12,161 nt of DNA from a bacterium (GCA_021806125.1 JAJZYC010000029.1:1-12161), one strand, 5' to 3'; shown: positions 1 through 6,506, numbered from the stretch's first letter. Notes: generated by a model not told the origin, from the letters alone. Numbers and translations are program-made.

Positions 1-513
1 TCCAGCATTTAGTTTAGTCATTCTTAACTCTTTAAATATTTTTTTCTGGGAAGGCGTTAAAATAGAATAGCTTTTAAGGTGATACGGCACCATCTCATAA
101 GCAAGGTAAGTTTGCGCCTTGCCTATATTTTTTATATCGTTGATAATAGTTTTTATTTTTGGAGCAACTTCCATAGAATCTTTTTTGTAATTGGAGTATG
201 CGGCCTTAAGATTCTTTATTCCCAAAATAGTATCTTTAATCATTCCTGCGTCTAATTTTTTAATTATTATTAACTGGCTTGGAGTAAGCCTTAAGCCTTT
301 AATATGTTGAAGATACCAATTTGGGCCGGGATGATATTTATAAAAAATCGGGCCGAAATCGTAAGTATGGGATAGGAAATATTTTCTTATCATTGCAATT
401 TTAGCTGCGCTTTTTTTAGCAGATAAAGCAGAAGCGTAGGATGGAACAGCATAAACTGCGCTAGCAAAAACAATTGTAATAAATATTAAAACTGTCATTA
501 TCAAATATCGCAT
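1..513 (-). CDS. CpxP/Spy-like LTxxQ periplasmic protein (C-terminus cut by window edge)
   Basis: The frame is open from ATG at 513 to base 1 (171 residues seen, no stop), so the C-terminus lies outside the window. A GGGGAG ribosome site sits about 10 bases upstream of the ATG. The N-terminus is a Sec signal peptide, with a hydrophobic stretch at residues 4-22 and likely cleavage near the SYASA segment. The mature part is helical and basic. It carries the pentapeptide LTPSQ twice, at residues 76-80 and 152-156, about 76 residues apart. That is the hallmark of the CpxP/Spy/ZraP family of periplasmic stress and chaperone-like proteins. Members of this family commonly form antiparallel helical dimers that bind unfolded proteins or metal ions; any such role here is inferred. 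It lies downstream of the operon terminator and could be transcribed by read-through or separately. Family assignment rests on the motif pair and export signal only. Confidence 0.7.
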   Translation of the reverse strand, partial: MRYLIMTVLIFITIVFASAVYAVPSYASALSAKKSAAKIAMIRKYFLSHTYDFGPIFYKYHPGPNWYLQHIKGLRLTPSQLIIIKKLDAGMIKDTILGIKNLKAAYSNYKKDSMEVAPKIKTIINDIKNIGKAQTYLAYEMVPYHLKSYSILTPSQKKIFKELRMTKLNAG

Positions 514-574
514 TTTAATTTTCTCCCCATTATTTATTTATATTAAAAAAGCCCTGAAAATAATTAATAATTTA

Positions 575-620
575 TTACAGAAAGGTTAAAAAGGTTATTC
601 TCTTTTTAACCTTTCTGTAA
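575..620 (-). terminator. 18-bp hairpin ending the TetR-rhodanese operon
   Basis: Bases 575-592 and 603-620 are perfect inverted repeats of 18 bp with a 10-base loop. The stem is AT-rich (TTACAGAAAGG arm) and lies 8 bases after the stop of the gene at 629-877. Read leftward it is followed by AT-rich sequence rather than a clean U-run, so termination is likely but not certain. The symmetric stem could also act in the other direction or protect mRNA 3' ends. Confidence 0.7.
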
Positions 621-628
621 TTTTTAAT

Positions 629-877
629 TTACAGGCAACCGGCGCCCATTTTATTTAACTTAGATTTTGCTTTGCTGCTTCCGCTGTCTTTTTTCTTTGA
701 TTTTTTCTGAGAGCTGCCCACGTATCCGATATTTGCGCCCATATGCATATTTCCGCTTATTTTCATGTTTCCGCTATAAGAAGCGGCCGCCGCGTTTCCG
801 CCGGAGATAGCGCTGAAACCGATAGAGAGCATAAAGACAGCTGCAATGGTTAAAAAGGTATTAATAGATTTTTTCAT
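629..877 (-). CDS. Small secreted protein with C-terminal Gly-Cys-Leu
   Basis: This encodes 82 residues from ATG at 877. A longer GTG start at 892 was rejected because it overlaps the AGGAGGT ribosome site at 891-897. Residues 1-33 form a Sec signal peptide (KK, hydrophobic core, Ala-rich cleavage region NAAAAS). The mature peptide is only about 50 residues. It has a Gly/Asn/Met/Tyr-rich first half, then a Lys/Ser-rich stretch (KKSKKKDSG), and it ends GAGCL with a single cysteine, C81. No family is recognised. It is the last gene of the sulfur operon, 71 bases after a secreted rhodanese. The lone exposed cysteine could be a persulfide acceptor or a metal or surface attachment point, which is speculation. 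Its Gly/Asn/Tyr flavour loosely recalls sulfur-globule envelope proteins, but there is no alignment to support that. Confidence 0.75.
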   Translation of the reverse strand: MKKSINTFLTIAAVFMLSIGFSAISGGNAAAASYSGNMKISGNMHMGANIGYVGSSQKKSKKKDSGSSKAKSKLNKMGAGCL

Positions 878-948
878 TATTATATTTTTCACCTCCTTTA
901 TTATTTACTATATTCAGCAAACTTTTGTTTAATATTTAAATATTTTTA

Positions 949-1506
949 TTAATGAGCTAAAGCAAAATTTCCGAATGCCACTTTATTGCGGTGAAGCAAG
1001 TCTATTTTCGGATTCCACGAAGACATTCCGAATCTTAATATTTTAACATGATAGCCCATAGTGGCAAGTAATCCGGCCGCCATTGATTCCCACTGCCCTA
1101 CATAACATATAGATATTATCGTGCGGTTTTTTGGAAGCATTTTTAAATATTTCGGCGTAAAAAGCACTTGAAGTGGGATATTATGCGCGCCGGATATGTG
1201 GCCCATTTTTACAAAAGCCAGATGCTCCCTTACATCTAAAAGATAATAATGCTTACTATTGTGTCCCGTCACATATTCTTTATAAAGAGCGGGAGCCATT
1301 ATCTGAGGCACACCGACCACTGCAACCGCATTGGGCTTTACCCCTACATGATGCGGATTAAGTGCATTATACGCCCTTTTTGCCAGCATACGGTTAAATG
1401 TTCCAATACAGCCGGCGTTCTTATGCCCTTTCATCATTCCCTGCGCATAAGATATACCGCTCAAAATCAGTAAAAAAAACATACTCAAAAAAATAATTCT
1501 TTTCAT
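949..1506 (-). CDS. Secreted single-domain rhodanese (paralogue of 5311-5853)
   Basis: This is a 185-residue protein. ATG at 1506 is chosen because GGAG lies 6 bases upstream; ATG at 1518 overlaps that site. Residues 1-21 are a signal peptide, so the enzyme is periplasmic. The rhodanese domain spans about residues 68-165, with LLDVRE (89-94), GHISGAHNIP (102-111) and the active-site loop CYVGQWES with catalytic Cys134. The fold closes with RFGMSSW (158-164). Rhodaneses transfer sulfane sulfur from a donor such as thiosulfate or polysulfide through a cysteine persulfide to an acceptor thiol. Upstream of the domain is a segment AKRAYNALNPHHVGV shared with the paralogue. A further cysteine, C33 (AGCIG), is found only in this copy. 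It sits between the DsrE-like trio and a small secreted cysteine protein. The physiological donor and acceptor are unknown. Confidence 0.9.
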   Translation of the reverse strand: MKRIIFLSMFFLLILSGISYAQGMMKGHKNAGCIGTFNRMLAKRAYNALNPHHVGVKPNAVAVVGVPQIMAPALYKEYVTGHNSKHYYLLDVREHLAFVKMGHISGAHNIPLQVLFTPKYLKMLPKNRTIISICYVGQWESMAAGLLATMGYHVKILRFGMSSWNPKIDLLHRNKVAFGNFALAH

Positions 1507-1542
1507 GTTTTTCTCCATTTTTTAAATTAATTTTTTTTATTA

Positions 1543-1716
1543 TTACCAGCAAAATACCTTATCATGCTCGGCAACCTTTTTCAACAAATCATCGTAACTG
1601 AAAGCATCGTCTGAATAAAGCTTAAAAACCGTAATTTCATTTGATTTAGAATGAATATCAATAATTGTTCTTTCCGTCTCCGACGGTTCTCTTTTGAGGA
1701 TATGAAGTATTTTCAT
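1543..1716 (-). CDS. 57-residue DsrH/TusB-like mini-protein
   Basis: This is a short gene from ATG at 1716 to a stop at 1543, with GGAG 11 bases upstream. It begins 22 bases after the preceding DsrE-family gene and ends 36 bases before the rhodanese. It starts MKILHILKREPSETERTI and ends AEHDKVFCW. The opening 'M-hydrophobic-LH-L-(K/N)R-P' and the closing 'hydrophobic-x-H-x-x-V-x-x-W' resemble the two ends of DsrH/TusB, the smallest subunit of the cytoplasmic DsrEFH/TusBCD sulfur-relay complex. At 57 residues it lacks much of the roughly 95-residue family's middle part. Cys56 is the only cysteine. The sequence has no signal peptide, so it is cytoplasmic. Gene reality is well supported by spacing and ribosome site; the DsrH assignment is tentative and rests on end motifs and being third in a DsrE-type set. 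Confidence 0.65.
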   Translation of the reverse strand: MKILHILKREPSETERTIIDIHSKSNEITVFKLYSDDAFSYDDLLKKVAEHDKVFCW

Positions 1717-1738
1717 GTTTTAAAAGTCTCCAAAAAAT

Positions 1739-2011
1739 TTAATAAGGTATTACAATATCATAATCAAGCAATTTATTAGCTAAATCCTCGTCTGTTAAAT
1801 AATCGTACGGATTATCTTTGCAGTTTGTAAACATCGGTATCTCAAGCATATTCCGAACCATGTCGAGATGCTTATCTATAACCTTATTGCTTTCAAGTTT
1901 CCTGTCGAGAACATAAACATTAACCTCGTCGTCAAGCAATGTCAAGCCACCTGACATTCTAAGAGCTTCTGCCTGCCTGTCGCGGACAAGGACGGCAATT
2001 TTTTTAACCAT
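1739..2011 (-). CDS. DsrE/DsrF-family-like small protein
   Basis: This encodes 90 residues with no signal peptide, so it is cytoplasmic. It opens with a beta strand (KKIAVLVRD), then a helix (RQAEALRMSGGLTLL), then a second strand (VNVYVLDRKL), matching the alpha/beta start of DsrE/DsrF/TusC-like folds. One cysteine, C64, lies in FTNCKDNPYD. It ends with a strand-like DYDIVIPY. It lies between a clearer DsrE-like gene (58 bases upstream) and the 57-residue DsrH-like gene (22 bases downstream), so the three probably form one complex. The ribosome site is weak (GGGG about 11 bases upstream). A TATAAT hexamer at about 2018-2023 ends 6 bases before the ATG, leaving room for a near-leaderless extra transcript, but no good -35 is visible. 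Family assignment is from fold pattern and context. Confidence 0.7.
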   Translation of the reverse strand: MVKKIAVLVRDRQAEALRMSGGLTLLDDEVNVYVLDRKLESNKVIDKHLDMVRNMLEIPMFTNCKDNPYDYLTDEDLANKLLDYDIVIPY

Positions 2012-2048
2012 GTCTAATTATACCCCATTTTAAATTATAAATAAATTA

Positions 2049-2065
2049 AACTGACGCAATCAGTT
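2049..2065 (-). terminator. Weak hairpin between the two DsrE-family genes
   Basis: AACTGA (2049-2054) and TCAGTT (2060-2065) form a perfect 6-bp stem with a 5-base loop, just after the stop at 2070. Read leftward it is followed by TAATTTATTT. This could be a partial terminator or an mRNA-processing hairpin that sets relative levels of the downstream genes. The stem is short, so it may have no role. Confidence 0.35.
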
Positions 2066-2069
2066 ATAA

Positions 2070-2375
2070 TCAAAACACCAGCAGCCTGTCTTCGGCTTTT
2101 AATTCGTTCATGATGGTTGCATTTTCATATTGAGAGGCATACTCAAAACCCTCCACCTTGTCATTTATGTTTCTTATGCTGCATGAATATTCGCATAACG
2201 AAACATGGGCATTTGCTTCTTTTAATTTGTAAATATAGTCTGCGTCGTTTAGCAGGTTAACGCCGTCGTCCATCATAAAGCATTTTATTCCATAGCCTAA
2301 TCGTTCTGCCGAACTCAGGATATTTTCCACATGATTTTTATATTTATCCGTGGTTATTAACAGTGCAAGTTTCAT
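2070..2375 (-). CDS. DsrE-family sulfur-relay-like protein
   Basis: This is a 101-residue cytoplasmic protein with a GAGGAG ribosome site before ATG at 2375. The pattern is typical of the DsrE/TusD-like family: an opening strand (LALLITTD), a helix with AERLGYGIKCFMMDDGVNLL, then a cysteine-bearing strand (NAHVSLCEYSCSIRNI, with C61 and C65), and a closing strand DRLLVF. In DsrE/TusD a cysteine at the end of that strand receives persulfide sulfur from TusA, so C61 is the best candidate here, with C65 as a possible partner. TusA is encoded three genes upstream in the same operon, which fits such a relay. Direction of sulfur flow (oxidation or biosynthesis) cannot be told from the sequence. The two smaller neighbours downstream may complete a DsrEFH-like complex. 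Confidence 0.8.
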   Translation of the reverse strand: MKLALLITTDKYKNHVENILSSAERLGYGIKCFMMDDGVNLLNDADYIYKLKEANAHVSLCEYSCSIRNINDKVEGFEYASQYENATIMNELKAEDRLLVF

Positions 2376-2422
2376 CGTTCAGTCTCCTCGATATTACCAT
2401 TATTAATATTTATTGGACATCG

Positions 2423-2710
2423 TTACTTCTTAAAATAATGCGGAGCCACCCCGCTTTCCGTGTCTCCGGCTTCTTTAATGCCGGATTTAAATATATACTC
2501 CCTTAAGAACAGCACTATTGCAATCCCGATGAAAATGAAGCCGAATAATATAAAGCTTTGTTTTATTCCGCTGATAGCCGTACCGGATAATTTTCCTATT
2601 TCTTTGCCGTTATTTAAATAACTCAAAATAGACGAAGCATATATAGTAAATAATCCGTATGCGGCTATAAATGAAATTCCGCACCAGTTATGATTCTTCT
2701 TCTTAGCCAT
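2423..2710 (-). CDS. Small two-helix inner-membrane protein
   Basis: This encodes 95 residues, with GGAGG before ATG at 2710. There is a short basic N-terminus (MAKKKNHN), a first hydrophobic segment at about residues 10-31, a polar loop with KEIGKLSGT, and a second hydrophobic segment at about 49-69. The tail (about 25 residues) is polar and ends APHYFKK. By the positive-inside rule both ends are likely cytoplasmic. No family is recognised. It sits 44 bases after the YeeE-like transporter and 47 bases before the DsrE-like gene, so it could be an accessory subunit of the transporter or a membrane anchor for the cytosolic relay. Both ideas are inference from position. Confidence 0.75.
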   Translation of the reverse strand: MAKKKNHNWCGISFIAAYGLFTIYASSILSYLNNGKEIGKLSGTAISGIKQSFILFGFIFIGIAIVLFLREYIFKSGIKEAGDTESGVAPHYFKK

Positions 2711-2754
2711 TTTCGGTTAAACCTCCATAATTTAGTAAAATAAATTTATTATAT

Positions 2755-3933
2755 TTACCACACAAGCTCCTGAAACTTAAGAGCAAGATACATCCCCAGC
2801 ACAAGCGTAGGCAAAAATAAAACTCCCGCCCATGAAAACATTAGAAACCCCGACCATAAAGTTCCTATGTTACAGCCTAATGCAATTCTTGCGCCTACTC
2901 CTGTAAGAATTCCTCCGGCAAAATTTTGAACAAACATCATTTTTCTTCTTGGAACCCTCCATTTGAATTCACCGCCTAATATGGCGGTAATAGTAGCTCC
3001 CGCAAATGTGCATATCACAAGAAATGTCATAGGTATTGCAACCGGAACGATTTGAAACCAATTGGACGATATTTTTGGTAAAAATGAAGCTTTATAAGGT
3101 CCCACCACATTGTATAAATTTATAAACGGGGCCAAAATATAAGTGTCAAAACTGCCGTAAGGAGTCGTTACTCCCAAATACGCCGCCTTATGGACGGTAT
3201 AATAAGAGGCAAACAAAACTATTATCGCAACAACCGCAAACAATAATCCGCCAAGCCTCGGAGAATAAGGTTCTTTAAATTTCAGCATATTCCATGTTAT
3301 AATAGGCTCTTTATAATTTTCGCCGCGCTCATTGCTGATTTTTTTAAACCTCCTCTTCGTTAAATATAACCCTAAGATAAGGAAAAACCCGCCGAATATT
3401 AAAGCAACGACAAAGGGTCCCCATGCCGCATCGCCAAACCATTCATGCGGAATATAATCCGAAATGCCCGGTTTTATGCTAAGCCACGGGATAGTATGTA
3501 AAATCCAGTAAAGAAAATTGGTCATCGGAAAGATTATAAAGGCAAAAAATATAGTTCCGGCAAGTATTCCGAATAATTGCATCCAGTTTTGCGTAAACCC
3601 CGAAGCAGCCCTGAATATTAATCCGCTCATACAGGCGCCGCAAATTCCTATGCCGAATCCGAATAAAAGAGCACCTACAAGGTCATACCAACCCATAGGA
3701 AAAACACCTTGAATTGCGGCATGCACGGGAATTATCCCAAGAGATTCTACGATGCCGAAAGCAAGAACCGATATCCCGAACGCCCACAAAATACCTTCCA
3801 ATATCTTGGTATCGCCGGCAGTAAAAATATTATTAGTAGCGAGGACGAAACACATTCTGCCGCGTTCCAGCGCCACTCCGAAAATCAACCCCGCAATTCC
3901 TATTATAGAGTATTCGATAAAATAGGGATTCAT
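2755..3933 (-). CDS. YeeE/YedE-family sulfur-compound transporter
   Basis: This is a 392-residue, highly hydrophobic protein with many membrane helices and AAGGAG before ATG at 3933. It has the family cysteine signatures: RGRMC (C28) near the first helix, GICGACMSG (C98, C101) followed by FR, and ALGCNIG (C354) near the C-terminus. In the structurally studied thiosulfate transporter YeeE (TsuA), conserved cysteines line an hourglass-shaped path and pass thiosulfate along; the cysteines here probably play the same part. The gene follows tusA, matching the known partnership of YeeE with a TusA-like protein (YeeD/TsuB). The likely substrate is thiosulfate or another sulfane-bearing species, taken into the cytoplasm. 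Substrate is inferred from family; membership is firm. Confidence 0.9.
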   Translation of the reverse strand: MNPYFIEYSIIGIAGLIFGVALERGRMCFVLATNNIFTAGDTKILEGILWAFGISVLAFGIVESLGIIPVHAAIQGVFPMGWYDLVGALLFGFGIGICGACMSGLIFRAASGFTQNWMQLFGILAGTIFFAFIIFPMTNFLYWILHTIPWLSIKPGISDYIPHEWFGDAAWGPFVVALIFGGFFLILGLYLTKRRFKKISNERGENYKEPIITWNMLKFKEPYSPRLGGLLFAVVAIIVLFASYYTVHKAAYLGVTTPYGSFDTYILAPFINLYNVVGPYKASFLPKISSNWFQIVPVAIPMTFLVICTFAGATITAILGGEFKWRVPRRKMMFVQNFAGGILTGVGARIALGCNIGTLWSGFLMFSWAGVLFLPTLVLGMYLALKFQELVW

Positions 3934-3981
3934 AAATTGGTTTCTCCTTATAAATTATTTTAAATTAAATTTTAAAAATCA

Positions 3982-3999
3982 AAGCTGCATTTTCAGCTT
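3982..3999 (-). terminator. Weak intrinsic terminator overlapping the tusA stop
   Basis: AAGCTG (3982-3987) and CAGCTT (3994-3999) form a 6-bp stem with a 6-base loop. Read leftward they are followed by TTGATTTTTAAA, a short U-run. The stem includes the tusA stop codon (3993-3995), so translation would hinder its folding. It may lower expression of the transporter and later genes relative to tusA. Confidence 0.4.
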
Positions 4000-4253
4000 G
4001 TTTTCTTAATTTTAATGATAAACTCCCCAGGCGCTATTTTTGTAACGCAATAAGGGTAGTTCAATTTATTGAGCATAGACGGGAAAGAATTTTCTACCGC
4101 CGCCGCATGGTCGGTATAAACCTCCAGAACCTGTCCTACCGACATCTTTTTAAGCCTTTTATGCGCCATAGTTTCCGGAATGGGGCATGTCTCCCCCGTT
4201 ACGTCAAGCTTTTCATCCGGCTTAACTTCCCCTAAATTTTTGTCTTCAGCCAT
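3993..4253 (-). CDS. tusA: TusA-family sulfur-carrier protein
   Basis: This encodes 86 residues, with GGAGG before ATG at 4253. The TusA signature is clear: LDVTGETCPIP at residues 16-26, with the sulfur-carrying Cys23 in the CPxP motif. It is followed by the helix MAHKRLKKM, then the strand QVLEVYTDHAAAVENS, and the terminal strand GEFIIKIKK. It is full length for the family. TusA carries sulfur as a persulfide between a donor (rhodanese, cysteine desulfurase or transporter) and an acceptor such as DsrE/TusD. It lies directly upstream of a YeeE-type transporter and in the same operon as DsrE-like proteins, so it may take sulfur from imported thiosulfate to the DsrE-like trio. The symbol names the family and does not prove orthology to E. 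coli tusA. Confidence 0.9.
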   Translation of the reverse strand: MAEDKNLGEVKPDEKLDVTGETCPIPETMAHKRLKKMSVGQVLEVYTDHAAAVENSFPSMLNKLNYPYCVTKIAPGEFIIKIKKTS

Positions 4254-4293
4254 TTAAATCCCTCCGTTTTAAATATTTATATTAAATTAAAAA

Positions 4294-5280
4294 TTAAAAA
4301 CTACCCTGCCAAACAGGTCCATTATATGGAAAAAACTCTTTTCCCTTAGTTGCACCGCCAATTTTAGTTACCGTTCCATCCCCGCTATTTGCCGTCCAGA
4401 CATTGCCTCTATTGTCTATCGCTATGAAATTCGGGTTTATTCCTGTCCTGTAAGCTTTTAAGAATTTTCCGGCGCGGCTTAATTTCACGACTTTATCGGC
4501 ATATATGCAGGCAACGAACATACTTCCGGTAGTGCTTAGAGCAATTCCGTAAGGCGCGCCTTTTACGTGAAATTTTTTTAAAATTTTTCCGTTTGCGTCA
4601 AATTTTAAAACGCTGTCGCTTAACCCGTTCGTAACATATATGTTGCCTGCGGGGCCTACAGCAATGCCTTCAGGTTTTCTCTGCGCATTAAATACTTTTA
4701 TTATCTTTCCGCTTCTGCTTAAGACGGTAACGGTGCCTTTATTTACGAAGTTCGTAACATATATATCGCCGTTTGGCCCTAAAACGACGACATAAGGCGC
4801 AATCCCAGCATAAAAAACCTTTAAAATCTTAAGGGCGGGGTTTAATTTAGTAACTGTCTTCGAATGCATCGATGCTACGTAAATATTCCCATCGGGTCCA
4901 ATGGCGATTCCTGCCGGAGTAACTCCAACTTTTACCTTTTTAACTATTTGCCCTTTTTTATTGAGTTTTACCACATTTCCTATACCTGTCGATACATAAA
5001 TATAACCTGCTTTATTGACTGCAATCCCCGAAGGCGCCCAATCAGTTATGATATTTTTAATTAATTTACCTTTTTGGTCAAGCTCGACCACATTAATAAA
5101 ACCGCTTATAGCGACATAGACATTATCTTTTTTGCTAACTGCAAGTCCATAAGGCGTCCTTCCGACCTTAAAATTCGACACGGTTGCCGCATTTGCGTTA
5201 TTACGAATATTTCCGGCATCGATTAAAAATATTAACGATAAAAGTAAAAACAATGAAAGTAAATATTTTTTAAGTTTCAT
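4294..5280 (-). CDS. Secreted seven-repeat NHL/YncE-like beta-propeller
   Basis: This encodes 328 residues. Residues 1-31 are a signal peptide (KLKK, Leu-rich core, NANA-A cleavage). From about residue 36 there are seven repeats of roughly 39-42 residues. Each follows the pattern 'P-x-G-hydrophobic-A-hydrophobic-x-x-x-G-x-hydrophobic-(Y/F)-V' and then 'hydrophobic-K-hydrophobic-(D/N/S)-x-x-G-K-hydrophobic-hydrophobic-K'. Seven such repeats should close a seven-bladed propeller of the NHL/SMP-30/YncE kind. There is no catalytic cysteine, haem motif or obvious metal ligand set. Such propellers are usually binding scaffolds, so it may hold a rhodanese or substrate in the periplasm; this is inference. 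The ribosome site (AAGGAA) is rather far from ATG at 5280. It lies 30 bases after the secreted rhodanese gene and 40 bases before tusA. Confidence 0.85.
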   Translation of the reverse strand: MKLKKYLLSLFLLLSLIFLIDAGNIRNNANAATVSNFKVGRTPYGLAVSKKDNVYVAISGFINVVELDQKGKLIKNIITDWAPSGIAVNKAGYIYVSTGIGNVVKLNKKGQIVKKVKVGVTPAGIAIGPDGNIYVASMHSKTVTKLNPALKILKVFYAGIAPYVVVLGPNGDIYVTNFVNKGTVTVLSRSGKIIKVFNAQRKPEGIAVGPAGNIYVTNGLSDSVLKFDANGKILKKFHVKGAPYGIALSTTGSMFVACIYADKVVKLSRAGKFLKAYRTGINPNFIAIDNRGNVWTANSGDGTVTKIGGATKGKEFFPYNGPVWQGSF

Positions 5281-5310
5281 TAGGCGCTTATTCCTTATTC
5301 TAATTGGATA

Positions 5311-5853
5311 TTAATGAACCAGCGGATAATTTTTGACCGCTTTCTGATGGACAAGCACGTATGTATTTTTATTCCACGAAGACATGCCGAATCTTAGTAT
5401 CTTAACATGATACCCCATTGACAATAATATGGATGCCGCCATCGATTCCCACTGTCCGACGTAGCAAATAGATATTATCGTACGATGTTTCGGAAGCATT
5501 TTTAAATACTTTGGAGCAAAAACTACCTGCAACGGAATATTATGCGCGCCGGGTATGTGACCCATTTTTACGAACGCAACGGGTTCCCTTACATCCAAAA
5601 TAAAATAGTGTTTCGGATTGTGTTCGACTATGAATTCTTTATAAAGGGCTGAGGCAAGTATCTGAGGCACTCCGACTTTGCCCATACCAGGGTTCATACC
5701 TTTTCCTGAAATATTAACGCCCAGATGATGCGGGTTTAAAGCGTTATAAGCTTTTTTTGCCATTTCCCTATTAATGCTTCCGGCATAAGAAATACTTGAA
5801 AATAACAATAAAAAAACAAATAAGAATAAAGGCAGCAAAACAATCTTTTTCAC
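5311..5853 (-). CDS. Secreted single-domain rhodanese
   Basis: This is a 180-residue protein with a GTG start at 5853. It is fixed by AGGAGGT 8 bases upstream, and no ATG is better placed. Residues 1-24 are a Sec signal peptide (cleavage near SYAG). The rhodanese domain covers about residues 60-162, with ILDVREP (85-91), GHIPGAHNIP (98-107), the active-site loop CYVGQWES with catalytic Cys130, and RFGMSSW (154-160). The conserved pre-domain segment is KKAYNALNPHHLGV, and the tail ends NYPLVH. It should handle sulfane sulfur in the periplasm through a Cys130 persulfide. It is the first structural gene after tetR (65-base gap, no clear terminator). It is close to the copy at 949-1506 over the whole mature length, implying a duplication, but both reading frames are intact. 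Confidence 0.9.
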   Translation of the reverse strand: MKKIVLLPLFLFVFLLLFSSISYAGSINREMAKKAYNALNPHHLGVNISGKGMNPGMGKVGVPQILASALYKEFIVEHNPKHYFILDVREPVAFVKMGHIPGAHNIPLQVVFAPKYLKMLPKHRTIISICYVGQWESMAASILLSMGYHVKILRFGMSSWNKNTYVLVHQKAVKNYPLVH

Positions 5854-5918
5854 AATAAATACCTCCTTCTAAGTTAATAATAATTTAATTATAATTTATC
5901 AACGATACCAATAAGCTT

Positions 5919-6506
5919 TTAAACTTGCTTTTTATAAATAGACCTGGCAATGCCGTCGAACAGCGGAACGGTATATTTCATTAAATCCTGTTTTAAGATG
6001 CCGTCCATCTTCAACTGAATTATCCGAATAACCGGCCCCATTATCAAAGACGCCGCTATAACCATATCCATATCCTCAAAAACACCCTCTTTGATTTTAG
6101 CTTTTATAAATTTTTTGATGTATTCAAAGGGTTTAGATGAACATATCGGCGGTGCTTCGTGCAAAAAATCTTTGTGTTTGACATAGAGCGCATATTTCAT
6201 AAGATGCGGTTCTTCCTCCGTCAATTTAAATAATGTAAATATAATAGATTTTAAAGCCTCTTGGTCGTTAGCGGTTTTTTCGACAGCCGTCCTGATTCTA
6301 TCTAAAATAAGCCCTGTTGCGGTATCGTATAAAAACTGGGCAATCTTTTCTTTAGAGGAAAAATGATAATATATTGCACCGGTGCTGAGCCCCGTTCCCT
6401 CCGAAATATTTCTTATACCGACATTGCTGTAGCCGTTTTCCGCAAAATTTTTTATACAGTATTCAAATATCTTTTCTTTTGTCAAGTCTCTTGATTTTTC
6501 GCTCAT
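5919..6506 (-). CDS. TetR/AcrR-family transcriptional regulator
   Basis: This encodes 195 residues. The N-terminal helix-turn-helix spans about residues 10-55, with IFEYCIKNFAENGYSNVGIR, then ISEGTGLSTGAIYYHFSSKE, the family hallmark. The C-terminal two thirds are a variable helical ligand-binding and dimerisation domain; the ligand cannot be predicted. The start at 6506 lacks a strong ribosome site. The gene heads the sulfur operon and has a consensus promoter immediately followed by a palindromic site (6572-6591). A matching site occurs in front of the porin unit (11502-11521). The likely picture is autorepression together with control of both units, relieved by a small molecule, perhaps a sulfur compound. 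Operator binding by this protein is inferred from site placement. Confidence 0.9.
   Translation of the reverse strand: MSEKSRDLTKEKIFEYCIKNFAENGYSNVGIRNISEGTGLSTGAIYYHFSSKEKIAQFLYDTATGLILDRIRTAVEKTANDQEALKSIIFTLFKLTEEEPHLMKYALYVKHKDFLHEAPPICSSKPFEYIKKFIKAKIKEGVFEDMDMVIAASLIMGPVIRIIQLKMDGILKQDLMKYTVPLFDGIARSIYKKQV

Noticed and set aside
878..892. GTG start for the small secreted protein (and likewise 9687 for the polyglycine protein, ATG 1518 for the rhodanese)
   Set aside because: Each of these upstream starts overlaps the Shine-Dalgarno sequence that serves the next in-frame ATG.
1173..1473. Plus-strand open frames inside the rhodanese gene
   Set aside because: They lie antisense to a well-supported rhodanese, lack ribosome sites and show no family features.
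3518..3963. Plus-strand open frames over the transporter gene
   Set aside because: They are antisense shadows of the YeeE-like gene, whose motifs are unambiguous.
4864..5064. Plus-strand frame in the propeller gene
   Set aside because: It is antisense to regular propeller repeats and has no start signal.
949..5853. Composite mobile element bounded by the two similar rhodanese genes
   Set aside because: The similarity is confined to the coding sequence, the copies are clearly diverged, and no transposase, integrase or terminal repeats are seen; gene duplication is simpler.
5854..5918. Separate promoter between tetR and the first rhodanese
   Set aside because: Only weak AT-rich hexamer matches and no operator copy; co-transcription from the tetR promoter is simpler.
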